Source of the DNA: Arenicellales bacterium
GTDB taxonomy: Bacteria > Pseudomonadota > Gammaproteobacteria > BMS3Bbin11
Direction: 5' to 3'
Length of the DNA: 64,000 nt
Assembly (NCBI GenBank): GCA_029287915.1
Contig: JARFQE010000023.1
Location: forward strand, 16,537 to 80,536
A program made the position numbers and the translations under genes. Of the stretch, positions 40,783-49,625 are shown one piece after another. The notes beneath the pieces are model-generated. The model saw only the letters and a list, made by a program, of their open reading frames with translations, did no database searches and was not told the DNA's origin. Numbering within the stretch: position 1 is the first letter of the stretch; every line of letters starts with the position of its first letter.

Positions 40783-42168
40783 TTATTTCAATCCACCCAA
40801 TGTGAGATTGTAGGGATCAAGAAGACGATCAATCTCTGCTTCTTCCAGATCCGTCATTTCCAGTGCAACCTCTTTAACTGCACGATTCTCCGCATAGGCC
40901 CGTTTGGCAATTTTGGCACCAAGTTCATAACCAATAACAGGATTCAGGGCCGTTACTAATATTGGATTTCGCTGTAATGACTGACTAAGAACCGATTCAT
41001 TGACGATGAAACCATCTATTGCCTTTTTCGCCAGCACATCACAGGCATTTGATAATAAGTTAATACTTGATATCAGGTTGTAGGCCAGTACCGGCAGCAT
41101 TACATTGAGCTGGAAATTTCCTGATTGACCAGCGACCGTGATTGCTGTGTCATTACCCATTACCTGGACACAAACCATTGCTATCGCCTCCGGGATAACT
41201 GGATTTATCTTACCAGGCATAATGCTGCTACCCGGCTGCAATGCTGGCAGGCTAATCTCAGCCAGTCCTGCCAGCGGACCGGAGTTCATCCATCGCAAAT
41301 CATTGGCAATCTTCATCAGGGCAACAGCAAGCGTCTTTAATTGACCACTGAGGGCAACTGCATCGTCCTGGCAGGACAGACCCGAGAAGAAATTGTCGCG
41401 CGCTTTAAAAGCAAGACCGGTCGATGACTGCAAAGCTTTGGCACATTGTTCGCCAAAACCCTGCGGTGTATTTATGCCGGTCCCTACAGCAGTTCCACCC
41501 AATGGCAGATCCAGAAGTGCACCGGCTGCATGCAATATCTGACATTTTGCTCGATGAATCTGATCATGCCAGCCACTAATCTCCTGCCCCATTGTGACAG
41601 GCATGGCATCCATGAGATGTGTACGGCCTGTTTTTACCATATGGTCGAGTTCATTTATCCTGCCTTGCAAACTTGCTTCCAGTGTATCGATAGCAGGCAA
41701 CAGAGTGTCATGCACGAGTAACGAAGCAGCAACATGGATTGCAGCCGGAAAGACATCATTTGAACTCTGACCCATATTGACATGATCATTGGGATGAACC
41801 TGCATTCCTGATACATGTGTTGCCAGTGTTGCAATCACTTCGTTGGCATTCATATTTGTACTGGTACCCGATCCGGTCTGGAAAATATCGATCGGGAACT
41901 GCTTATCATGTTTACCGGACGCAACCTCCGCTGAAGCCAGAGTAATCGCACGTGAGCGGGCTTCATTGAGCAGGCCAAGGTGATGATTACTGACTGCGCA
42001 GGCCTCCTTGATGAGCCCCAGCGCACGGATAATTGCACGCGGCTGAGTAATCCCACTTATTGGAAAATTATCCACAGCACGCTGAGTCTGCGCACCATAG
42101 AGTGCATCTTCCGGTACCTCTACCATACCCATCGAATCTTGCTCGACACGGAATTTGTTATTTGCCAT
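40783..42168 (-). CDS. fumC: Class II fumarate hydratase
   Basis: Iron-independent fumarase of the TCA cycle. The 461-residue protein starts at MANNKFRVEQDSMG (42168), which matches the family; the track's 48 additional residues run into the purU promoter gap and are unrelated. It carries GSGTSTNMNANEVI, HVNMGQSSNDVFP, and the superfamily signature GSSIMPGKINPVIPE. It diverges from purU, leaving a 79-base shared control region. Heat- and oxygen-stable fumarases like this are useful under iron limitation or oxidative stress. Confidence 0.97.
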   Translation of the reverse strand: MANNKFRVEQDSMGMVEVPEDALYGAQTQRAVDNFPISGITQPRAIIRALGLIKEACAVSNHHLGLLNEARSRAITLASAEVASGKHDKQFPIDIFQTGSGTSTNMNANEVIATLATHVSGMQVHPNDHVNMGQSSNDVFPAAIHVAASLLVHDTLLPAIDTLEASLQGRINELDHMVKTGRTHLMDAMPVTMGQEISGWHDQIHRAKCQILHAAGALLDLPLGGTAVGTGINTPQGFGEQCAKALQSSTGLAFKARDNFFSGLSCQDDAVALSGQLKTLAVALMKIANDLRWMNSGPLAGLAEISLPALQPGSSIMPGKINPVIPEAIAMVCVQVMGNDTAITVAGQSGNFQLNVMLPVLAYNLISSINLLSNACDVLAKKAIDGFIVNESVLSQSLQRNPILVTALNPVIGYELGAKIAKRAYAENRAVKEVALEMTDLEEAEIDRLLDPYNLTLGGLK

Positions 42169-42247
42169 GAAGACCTGCCTGTGAAGTCGTAGCTGTAGCT
42201 GATATGATTCGCAGCTATTATATAGTACCGCACAGCTTCTGTAGACG

Positions 42248-43117
42248 ATGAATCCTGAAACCACAGCAAGATTGCTGATCAGTTGCGATGACAAGCCCGG
42301 CATTGTTGCCACTGTGTCGAACTTTCTCTATCACCATGGCGCCAACATTACGGCTCTTGATCAGCATTCCACAGACCCTGAAAATGGAATATTTCAGATG
42401 CGCCTGGAATTCCAGACTCCGCATCTAAACACTAGCCAGGCTATACTTGAACAATCGTTCGCTGAGAACGTAGCCAGTCCCTATAATATGGACTGGCGAA
42501 TTAGCTATGCAGCACACCGCAAACGTACTGCCATACTGGTATCAAAACAGGACCATGCCTTGCTTGAACTTCTGTGGCGATGGTCACGTGGCCAACTCCC
42601 GATTGATGTCACCCGAGTAATCAGCAATCATCCGGATACCGAAGCTGCGGTAAACTCATTTGGTGTAAGCTTTCACTATGTTCCGGTAACTGCCGAGAAT
42701 AAAGCTTCAGCAGAACAGCAAATACTCGATTTACTGTCGGATGGCACAGATCTGGTTGTACTCGCTCGCTACATGCAAATCCTGTCAGCTGATTTTGTCA
42801 GCCATTTTCCACAGCAAATCATCAATATCCATCACTCCTTTCTGCCTGCCTTCATCGGTGCAGACCCCTACCGACGTGCTGCCGAACGTGGGGTAAAATT
42901 AATCGGAGCCACTGCACATTATGTAACAGAAGACCTCGACGAAGGCCCAATCATCGAACAGGATGTCAAACGCGTATCACACCGTCATGAAGTTGAGGAA
43001 CTGAAAGAATTCGGCCGCGACATCGAACGCAATGTACTGGCACGTGCTGTGCGTTGGCATGCAGAAGACAGAATCCTGCTGCACCAGAATCGTACCGTAG
43101 TGTTTGCGGAATGGTAA
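42248..43117 (+). CDS. purU: Formyltetrahydrofolate deformylase
   Basis: Hydrolyses 10-formyl-THF to formate and THF, balancing one-carbon pools. The 289-residue protein has an N-terminal ACT domain (LLISCDDKPGIVATVSNFLYHHGANI) and a C-terminal formyltransferase fold with KRTAILVSKQDHALLELLW. The catalytic IINIHHSFLPAFIGADPYRRAAERGVKLIGATAHYV holds the Asn-His-Asp set, with Asp in LDEGPIIEQD. Divergent from fumC. No Shine-Dalgarno stands out. Confidence 0.96.
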   Translation: MNPETTARLLISCDDKPGIVATVSNFLYHHGANITALDQHSTDPENGIFQMRLEFQTPHLNTSQAILEQSFAENVASPYNMDWRISYAAHRKRTAILVSKQDHALLELLWRWSRGQLPIDVTRVISNHPDTEAAVNSFGVSFHYVPVTAENKASAEQQILDLLSDGTDLVVLARYMQILSADFVSHFPQQIINIHHSFLPAFIGADPYRRAAERGVKLIGATAHYVTEDLDEGPIIEQDVKRVSHRHEVEELKEFGRDIERNVLARAVRWHAEDRILLHQNRTVVFAEW

Positions 43118-43310
43118 TTAAATGAGAGCAGGATAAGAACATGTTTTCCTGATAGTTCGACGCGCTGTTCAATTCGTATATCTCATTTTACAAAACAAAA
43201 ATGATCACATAAGTTGCTGGCTGGATTTCAACCGACACTTCAACGACCGGTTGAGCCCACTTTATGAACAGAGCCACCTTGAATCATGTTAACTACTATG
43301 TTTTTAATGA

Positions 43311-45047
43311 TCAATGTGTGTCTAAATTGAATATCTGGACTGCATCTTCTTCATTAGCCAGCAGCGATCGCTCCTGCTGGCGCTGCATCCAGTCCTGTAT
43401 CTTAGTCTCATCAATGGATTTAAAACGTAGCACTTCTGCTGCGAGATCTAATCCTCGAGGCACGCTGCGGTTGATGACAGGCCGAATCGCCGTACCATCG
43501 AACCGCGCCTTATCCTTATCCGTGTCCACAGCGGTAAAAAGCGGAAGATCAGGATAGCGATCTTGCATGACCTGAATCAGTGCATCCGCCGGTTCGTCGC
43601 CGTACATAGTAATTACAATGGCTTCTCGCTGTGCGTACTCGAGTGTTTCCATGAGGCGGACATCGCCCGGGTTACCGAGCGCCACGGGGTAACCGTCTGC
43701 GCCCGCGGCGAGAAAGCGGTCATAGTCCCCTTCGATCACATCGTAGGGGATATTATGTGCCTCAAGAGCATCCGCGACCGTGCGGCCTATATCATCCATG
43801 CCGCAGACAACTATGGGAGCTATGGTGGAACCTGGCTGTATTTCACCGCTCGGTACCGGGCTTGTTGTCCCATGTTTGATCTTACGAGCCAGATTGTTTC
43901 CGAAAGTCACAAGCATGGGGGTAAGAACGAGGCTGGCCGCGATAGCTGTGATGATAATGCCAACGATTTCTTCTCCGAGTTCCGTGCGAACCATCGGCAT
44001 AGCAACAATAACAAAAACGAACTCACTGCCCTGTGCTAGCAAAAAGCCGAGCTGCACAGAGCCGGGGGTCGACCAGCCGAATGCACGGGCCGCAGCAGCG
44101 ATAAAGACTGTTTTAATCACGATGAGTGCGACCAGAAAGACGAGGATCTCTATCCAGTGTGCTACCAGAATACTCCAGTCAAGCGACATGCCCACTGTGA
44201 TAAAGAAGAAGCCGAGTAGCAGGTTGCGAAAAGGCTTTGCTTCAGTCTGAATCACATGCCGGTAGGGCGATTCGGAGATCATCATGCCGCCCAGGAAAGC
44301 ACCAAGCGTGAGGGAAAGTCCAGCAACTCCAGTGGCGGTTGCTGTTGCAAGAACCACCAGTAGTGCCATTGCAGTGAAGACCTCTTCATTTCTTGTCAGT
44401 GACAGCAACCGAAACAGTGGCTTGATCGCGTAACGTCCGATAAGCACTGCCGCAAGGAACGCAACGGTGGCCTTAACCAGCGCCAATGAGATCGTGGCAG
44501 CAAGGCCGGATTCAGCAGCCGACGAGCCGCCGCTCTCGAGCGAGGCCGCAAGAATCAGCAGGAATATGGCACACACATCCTGGAAAATCAGTACTGCGAC
44601 GCCTGTCAGTCCGACCGGGCAGTTTTGTTGTCCTCGCTCCACCAGGGTATGGAAGACGACTGCCGTTGAAGATAGCGCAAGTGCACCTCCAAGAATCACT
44701 GCGTATTCTGGGCCAAGGCCAAAGACAAATAAAATACCCCCAAATGCTAGCCCGCAAAGGACAATCTGAAGGGGCCCCAGCCCGAAAATGTCACGACGTG
44801 CTTCCCAGATGCTTGAAAGTGTAAAGTGCAGCCCGATGTCGAACAGAAGGAAGACCACACCAAGTTCCGCAAGCAGGTGCGTGACTTCGTTCTCCTCAAT
44901 CACCCCAAAAGCATGAGGCCCGATAAGAATTCCTGCACATAGATACCCAACGATCGGGCTTAGACCTATCCTGCGCATAATCGTGATGGCCAGGATACCG
45001 ACAAGCAGCAAAGTAATGGCCGGCGTGAGGGCGTGAATATCGCTCAT
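43311..45047 (-). CDS. CPA2-family (KefB-like) cation:proton antiporter with RCK/TrkA-N domain
   Basis: A 578-residue membrane transporter. About 12 hydrophobic segments occupy residues 1-385, with GLSPIVGYLCAGILIGP and the conserved VLIFQDVCAIFLL (the Gln-Asp of CPA2 carriers). A cytoplasmic nucleotide-binding domain follows (VVCGMDDIGRTVADALEAHNI, about 410-530). KefB/KefC act on K+/H+ and are gated by glutathione adducts in E. coli, but the ion here is unproven. AGGGAAG precedes the ATG. Base composition in this gene is GC-richer than the flanks. It diverges from the kinase gene. Confidence 0.92.
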   Translation of the reverse strand: MSDIHALTPAITLLLVGILAITIMRRIGLSPIVGYLCAGILIGPHAFGVIEENEVTHLLAELGVVFLLFDIGLHFTLSSIWEARRDIFGLGPLQIVLCGLAFGGILFVFGLGPEYAVILGGALALSSTAVVFHTLVERGQQNCPVGLTGVAVLIFQDVCAIFLLILAASLESGGSSAAESGLAATISLALVKATVAFLAAVLIGRYAIKPLFRLLSLTRNEEVFTAMALLVVLATATATGVAGLSLTLGAFLGGMMISESPYRHVIQTEAKPFRNLLLGFFFITVGMSLDWSILVAHWIEILVFLVALIVIKTVFIAAAARAFGWSTPGSVQLGFLLAQGSEFVFVIVAMPMVRTELGEEIVGIIITAIAASLVLTPMLVTFGNNLARKIKHGTTSPVPSGEIQPGSTIAPIVVCGMDDIGRTVADALEAHNIPYDVIEGDYDRFLAAGADGYPVALGNPGDVRLMETLEYAQREAIVITMYGDEPADALIQVMQDRYPDLPLFTAVDTDKDKARFDGTAIRPVINRSVPRGLDLAAEVLRFKSIDETKIQDWMQRQQERSLLANEEDAVQIFNLDTH

Positions 45048-45459
45048 TGGCTTCCCTGTTGCGCATTTCTTTTAAATTCATGTATTGTATGCATATTCAT
45101 AATGACCTTTATTTACAGGGGAATAAAGATAGCTTTAAACATAGACAATAGCATTTAGTAAAAATATATCTTAAAAAGCGTATAGATCTGATGAATTCGG
45201 TTGCAATGAAAATCAGTTGGTCATTTATCCATTTCCATGCTCCATCACGATGCGTGCAAAAGAAATAGTAAGCAACAGTTGTAAAAAGAATATTTAGAAT
45301 ATTATAAGTATCGACTCTATACTGCTCTATATGGCGGACTGCGGGCATACAGTTGGAATATTAGAACACGTCTATACATCGACAAAACAACTGCTTGGCC
45401 CACATCTGATAGAACTATATAGTTGTGATAAGAACTGCGTCCATTAGCTATCTTAAACG
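45048..45459. other. Divergent control region between the antiporter and the kinase
   Basis: About 412 AT-rich bases without a convincing ORF. It contains a perfect 12-bp palindrome AACTATATAGTT (45413-45424) close to the kinase gene. Both promoters must lie here, but no clear -35/-10 pair was identified. Confidence 0.6.
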
Positions 45460-45516
45460 GTGGCTAAGCAAGAAGTTCGTCAGCGCTATTTTACAGCAAT
45501 GGCGAGGGAGGTTATT

Positions 45517-47742
45517 TTGAACGACCGAGGTGTTATCATTATCATTGATGATGATGTAAGCAGTGTCAACGTTCTACAAGAGCTCCTTATTAACGATGGA
45601 TACGATGTCGAGTGGAAAGCCAGCGGCATGCAGGCACTTGAGTTCATCGCGGTAAATGAACCTAATCTTGTAATGTTGAGTGACCACCTGTCGGATACAG
45701 ATCCGTTCAAACTTCTCGACAGATTAAAGGAAATCAAACAGGCGCGAGATATACCGGTGATCCTGATGGCCACTGGTGACGACGCCGAGACCCGGCTAAA
45801 AGTACTCCAGTCAGGCGATGACCTGATCGTCAAGCCGTTCGACACGCGCGAAGTCCTGGCAAGGATTGAGCGACAGGTCACCGTCTCTAAAGTGCGCATG
45901 GCCCTGCGTGAATCCGAGGCGAAGTTCAGGTCAGTTATGGAGTCGGCGATTGACGCCATCATCTCCAGCGATGCTGAGGGTAATATTCGTTCGTGGAACA
46001 GTGCGGCAATGGCGCTGTTTGGATTCACCGAGGCTGAGGTTATAGGACATCCTATTGATATGATCATTCCTGACCGCTACAAAGAAAGTCATCGGCAGGG
46101 AATAAAAAGGGTGAGTTCAGGAGGTCCCAGCCATGTTATCGGTAAGACTGCCGAGCTCGCCGCTATCCGCAAGGATGGATCAGAGTTTCCTGTCGAGCTG
46201 TCGCTTGCTACGTGGTTCCTCGATGACGAACGTTACTACACCGGCATCATCCGTGATATCAGCGAGAGAAAACAAGCCGAACAGAAGTTCAGGTCAGTCA
46301 CCGAATCCGCAATCGACGCGATCATCTCGGCTGACAACATAGGTAATATCATCAGCTGGAACAAGGCGGCTACACGCATCCTGGGCTATTCCGAAGAAGA
46401 GTCGGTTGGCCAGCGTCTTGAGATGATTATACCGGAGCGCTTTCACGAGGCACATCGCAATGGCATGGCAAGATTTACTGCCACAGGAGAAGGCCACGTC
46501 ATTGGTACCACAGTAGAACTGTTCGCACGCAAGAAAAACGGTGATGAGGTGCCTATAGAGCTCTCGCTGTCCACCTGGACAGTCCGTGATGAACGCTATT
46601 ACACCGGTATCATCCGTGACATCGGTGAACGCAAACGGGCAGAACAAGCCCTTATCCTGAGCGAGCAGACTCTACGTGACAGGACCGAGGAATTACAGAA
46701 GAAAAACAGGGTGCTGAAAAAAACATTAAAGCGGCTAAACGATATGCAAAACCAGTTAATCATCCAGGAAAAAATGGCCTCGTTGGGTAAGCTTAGTGCC
46801 GGCATGGCACATGAGTTGAATAATCCTGCAGCAGCTGCACAGCGTGGTGCTGCACAACTGCAGGCGACATTTGCTAAATGGCAAAGCATCCTGCTGAAAA
46901 TGGGACTTCTGAACCTTGACAAGACACGTGTCGCGAAGATGATAGAACTCGATAGTAAAATTAAGGAACGCGCGCGGAAGCCTGCAGAATTGAACGCCCT
47001 GATGCGCAGTGATCAGGAAGAAGCCATCGAGGAATGGCTGCAGGAGCGAGATATCGATACTGCAGGAGAACTGGCACCTGCGCTTGTCAACCTCGGATAT
47101 GATCAAATAGAGCTGGAGGAACTGACAAAGGTTTTCAATGCAGAGCAGTTTGCCATGGTTATTGAATGCTTGAGTTTCAAACATGAGATCTACAGTCTTG
47201 TGTCCGAAATCGGCCTTGGAACCAATCGTATCGTTGAAATAGTTAAAGCACTAAAAACCTATACCTACATGGACCAGGCGCCGGTTCAGTCAGTAGATGT
47301 ACGAAAAGAACTGGATAACACTTTGATCATTCTTCACAACAAACTGAAGAGAGGTGTCACTGTTGTCAGGGAATATGCCAGTGATCTGCCGGTCATTGAG
47401 GCGTACGCAAGCGAATTGAACCAGGTGTGGACAAATATCATCGACAACGCTATCGACGCCATGGATGGCGAGGGAAAACTGTTCGTCCGCGCACGCCGCG
47501 AGGATCCCTGGCTAGTCGTTGAAATCGAGGATGACGGCCCCGGTATCCCCGAGGAAATACAGTCACAGATATTCGATCCTTTCTTCACCACCAAAGGACC
47601 GGGCGAAGGCACAGGATTGGGTTTGAATATCAGCCGCAACCTGGTGGTGCAGAAACATGGAGGGCAGATTTCGGTTTCATCAAAACCGGGCAGTACCTGC
47701 TTCTCTGTTCGTCTTCCTTTGGAGTTCAGTCCAGCTGAATGA
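45517..47742 (+). CDS. Soluble PAS histidine kinase with a degenerate receiver domain
   Basis: No membrane segment, so cytoplasmic. Order: receiver-like domain (about 1-125), two tandem near-identical PAS domains with PAC tails (both RYYTGIIRDI.ERK), a coiled coil, an H-box GKLSAGMAHELNNPAAAA, a helical insert (AELNALMRSDQEEAIEEWLQ), then the HATPase with NIIDNAIDAM, DDGPGIP, FDPFFTTK and GTGLGLNIS. The receiver has Ser where the phosphoacceptor Asp belongs (LVMLSDHLSD) and Ala at the conserved Thr, though the Lys is kept, so it is probably a pseudo-receiver. Start chosen at TTG 45517 because GGAGG precedes it; ATG 45499 and GTG 45460 are alternatives without ribosome-binding sites. Likely partner: the downstream fusion, 25 bases away. 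Confidence 0.9.
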   Translation: MNDRGVIIIIDDDVSSVNVLQELLINDGYDVEWKASGMQALEFIAVNEPNLVMLSDHLSDTDPFKLLDRLKEIKQARDIPVILMATGDDAETRLKVLQSGDDLIVKPFDTREVLARIERQVTVSKVRMALRESEAKFRSVMESAIDAIISSDAEGNIRSWNSAAMALFGFTEAEVIGHPIDMIIPDRYKESHRQGIKRVSSGGPSHVIGKTAELAAIRKDGSEFPVELSLATWFLDDERYYTGIIRDISERKQAEQKFRSVTESAIDAIISADNIGNIISWNKAATRILGYSEEESVGQRLEMIIPERFHEAHRNGMARFTATGEGHVIGTTVELFARKKNGDEVPIELSLSTWTVRDERYYTGIIRDIGERKRAEQALILSEQTLRDRTEELQKKNRVLKKTLKRLNDMQNQLIIQEKMASLGKLSAGMAHELNNPAAAAQRGAAQLQATFAKWQSILLKMGLLNLDKTRVAKMIELDSKIKERARKPAELNALMRSDQEEAIEEWLQERDIDTAGELAPALVNLGYDQIELEELTKVFNAEQFAMVIECLSFKHEIYSLVSEIGLGTNRIVEIVKALKTYTYMDQAPVQSVDVRKELDNTLIILHNKLKRGVTVVREYASDLPVIEAYASELNQVWTNIIDNAIDAMDGEGKLFVRARREDPWLVVEIEDDGPGIPEEIQSQIFDPFFTTKGPGEGTGLGLNISRNLVVQKHGGQISVSSKPGSTCFSVRLPLEFSPAE

Positions 47743-47767
47743 TCTCTAACTTGCAGGGTATGAAATT

Positions 47768-49429
47768 ATGAGCAAACCTATCATTATGACAATCGACGAT
47801 GAGCCGCATGTGCTAAACGCAATTGCACGAGATTTGAAGGCACATTACCAGAAGGATTATCGAATCGTAAAGGCAAGCTCGGGCGTCGAGGCACTAGAGG
47901 CGGTACAGGAGTTCAAGCGACGGAATGTACCGGTAGCACTGTTGCTGGCGGACCAACGCATGCCTTCCATGAGTGGAACTGAGTTTCTGGAAGAAGCCCT
48001 CAAACTGTATCCGGAAGCTAAAAGAGCACTGCTCACGGCCTATGCCGATACCGCTGCTGCCATTGCCAGCATCAACGACATCGGTCTTGATTACTACCTC
48101 ATGAAACCGTGGGATCCCCCGGAGGAAAACCTCTATCCCGTGCTGGATGACCTGCTCAGTGACTGGCTGGCTAGTGTACCAGTACCCTACGATGGTATCC
48201 GGGTAGCCGGCACCCTGTGGTCGGCAAATTCACACAACGTCAAGGATTTTCTCGCCCGCAGTCAGATACCCTATCAATGGCTCGATATTGAACGAGATTC
48301 AGAAGCGAGAACGATGGTGGAGACTGCCTCCAAAGAACGACCGCAGTTGCCGATGCTATTCTTCCCCGATGGCAGCACGCTGGTAGATCCCGATCTACGC
48401 ACGCTTGCAGACAAGGTCGGTATGTCTACGCTGGCCAAGCAGCCTTATTACGATTTGATTATTGTTGGCGCCGGCCCAACGGGTTTGGCAGGTGCCGTTT
48501 ACGGCGCTTCCGAGGGACTGAAGACCATCGTGATAGAGAAAGGCGCTGCCGGTGGGCAGGCGGGTACCAGTGCACGGATTGAGAATTATCTCGGTTTCCC
48601 GCAGGGTGTAAGTGGTGCAGATTTGACGCGACGAGCGACAACGCAGGCACAACGCCTGGGAGCTGAAATCCTGACCGCCCAGGAAGTCACCAATGTAGAG
48701 GTCGAAGGCCCATACCGTGTTGTGACGCTGGATGATGGTGGTAAGTTGAGCTGCAAGGCGCTTATGATTGCAACCGGTGTCAGGGTTCGCGAGCTCAATG
48801 TGCCTGGTATTGAATCCTTGATCGGTGCCTCGGTGTACTATGGTGCGGCCACCTCAGAAGCAATAAACTACAAAGATGGCAAGGTGTTCGTGATTGGTAG
48901 CGGTAACTCAGCCGGACAGGGTGCGATGTTCCTGTCACGCTTTGCAAGCGAGGTCACCATAATGGTCAGAGGGGACTCGTTGCAAAAAAATATGTCACAA
49001 TACCTGATCGACCAGATAGATGGTGCGGAAAACATCTCAGTGATGATGAATAGCCAGGTGGCATCAATGGAAGGCTCCGACCATCTCGAGACCATCACGA
49101 TAAAGAACAACAAAAGCGGTGATGCCGAGACGGTGATGGCCGATGCTGTATTTATTTTTATTGGTGCTGTTCCACATACTGATTTCGTAAAGGATGTCGT
49201 CCAACTCGACAAGTCGGGATTTATCCTCACCGGACAGGACCTGATACATGAGGGGCGCCGGCCGAAGAACTGGAATCAAAAGCGTGACCCATTCCTGCTG
49301 GAGACCAGCGTGCCGGGAATCTTTGCAGCCGGCGACGTGCGACACGGAGTGGTCAGGCGGGTGGCATCAGCTGTGGGCCAGGGCTCTATCGCGATCAGCA
49401 TGGTGCACAAATATCTCGAGACTGTATGA
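47768..49429 (+). CDS. Response regulator / glutaredoxin-like / thioredoxin-reductase-like fusion
   Basis: A 553-residue three-part protein. Residues 1-125 are a complete receiver (DDE near 10-12, phosphoacceptor Asp62 in LLLADQRMP, Thr90, Lys113 in LMKPWD). Residues 145-225 look like a glutaredoxin fold (GTLWSANSHNVKDFL, cis-Pro in QLPMLFFPDG), but the CxxC position reads SANS. Residues 229-553 are a thioredoxin-reductase-type flavoprotein with FAD motif DLIIVGAGPTGLAGA, NADPH motif VFVIGSGNSAGQGA and ATG/GD motifs, but YYGAATSEA replaces the redox CxxC. The only Cys is Cys329. So it binds FAD and probably NAD(P)H but cannot do disulfide exchange in the usual way. The upstream kinase is the likely phosphodonor. 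Confidence 0.93.
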   Translation: MSKPIIMTIDDEPHVLNAIARDLKAHYQKDYRIVKASSGVEALEAVQEFKRRNVPVALLLADQRMPSMSGTEFLEEALKLYPEAKRALLTAYADTAAAIASINDIGLDYYLMKPWDPPEENLYPVLDDLLSDWLASVPVPYDGIRVAGTLWSANSHNVKDFLARSQIPYQWLDIERDSEARTMVETASKERPQLPMLFFPDGSTLVDPDLRTLADKVGMSTLAKQPYYDLIIVGAGPTGLAGAVYGASEGLKTIVIEKGAAGGQAGTSARIENYLGFPQGVSGADLTRRATTQAQRLGAEILTAQEVTNVEVEGPYRVVTLDDGGKLSCKALMIATGVRVRELNVPGIESLIGASVYYGAATSEAINYKDGKVFVIGSGNSAGQGAMFLSRFASEVTIMVRGDSLQKNMSQYLIDQIDGAENISVMMNSQVASMEGSDHLETITIKNNKSGDAETVMADAVFIFIGAVPHTDFVKDVVQLDKSGFILTGQDLIHEGRRPKNWNQKRDPFLLETSVPGIFAAGDVRHGVVRRVASAVGQGSIAISMVHKYLETV

Positions 49430-49625
49430 AATAACGTCGCGTTAAAGTACCTCCCTGTTCTGATATGCCACTGCAACGGGTCCAGTCTGCGTAAGAGATC
49501 CTCACAACAGACTGGTCTGTAGTTGTTGTATCCAGTATTTGTAACTGCACCCTGTGTTCTCTAGACAGCTGTCAGATATTAGTCAAAGGAGAGGAAATTC
49601 TATTAATTTAAGTGCAGATTTTTAC

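Noticed and set aside
43563-44250. Two overlapping plus-strand ORFs of 156-158 codons
   Set aside because: Both are antisense to the antiporter gene; the GC-rich sequence favours long open shadow frames.
45109-45348. Minus-strand ORF of 79 codons in the antiporter-kinase gap
   Set aside because: Starts without a Shine-Dalgarno, has low-complexity aromatic composition and resembles no family.
45486-46067. Minus-strand ORF of 193 codons within the kinase gene
   Set aside because: Antisense shadow with Ser/Arg/Leu-rich composition; the plus-strand frame has clear receiver and PAS motifs.
49430-49625. Possible terminator and short gene after the fusion protein
   Set aside because: No stem with a T tract and no credible ORF were found in this gap.
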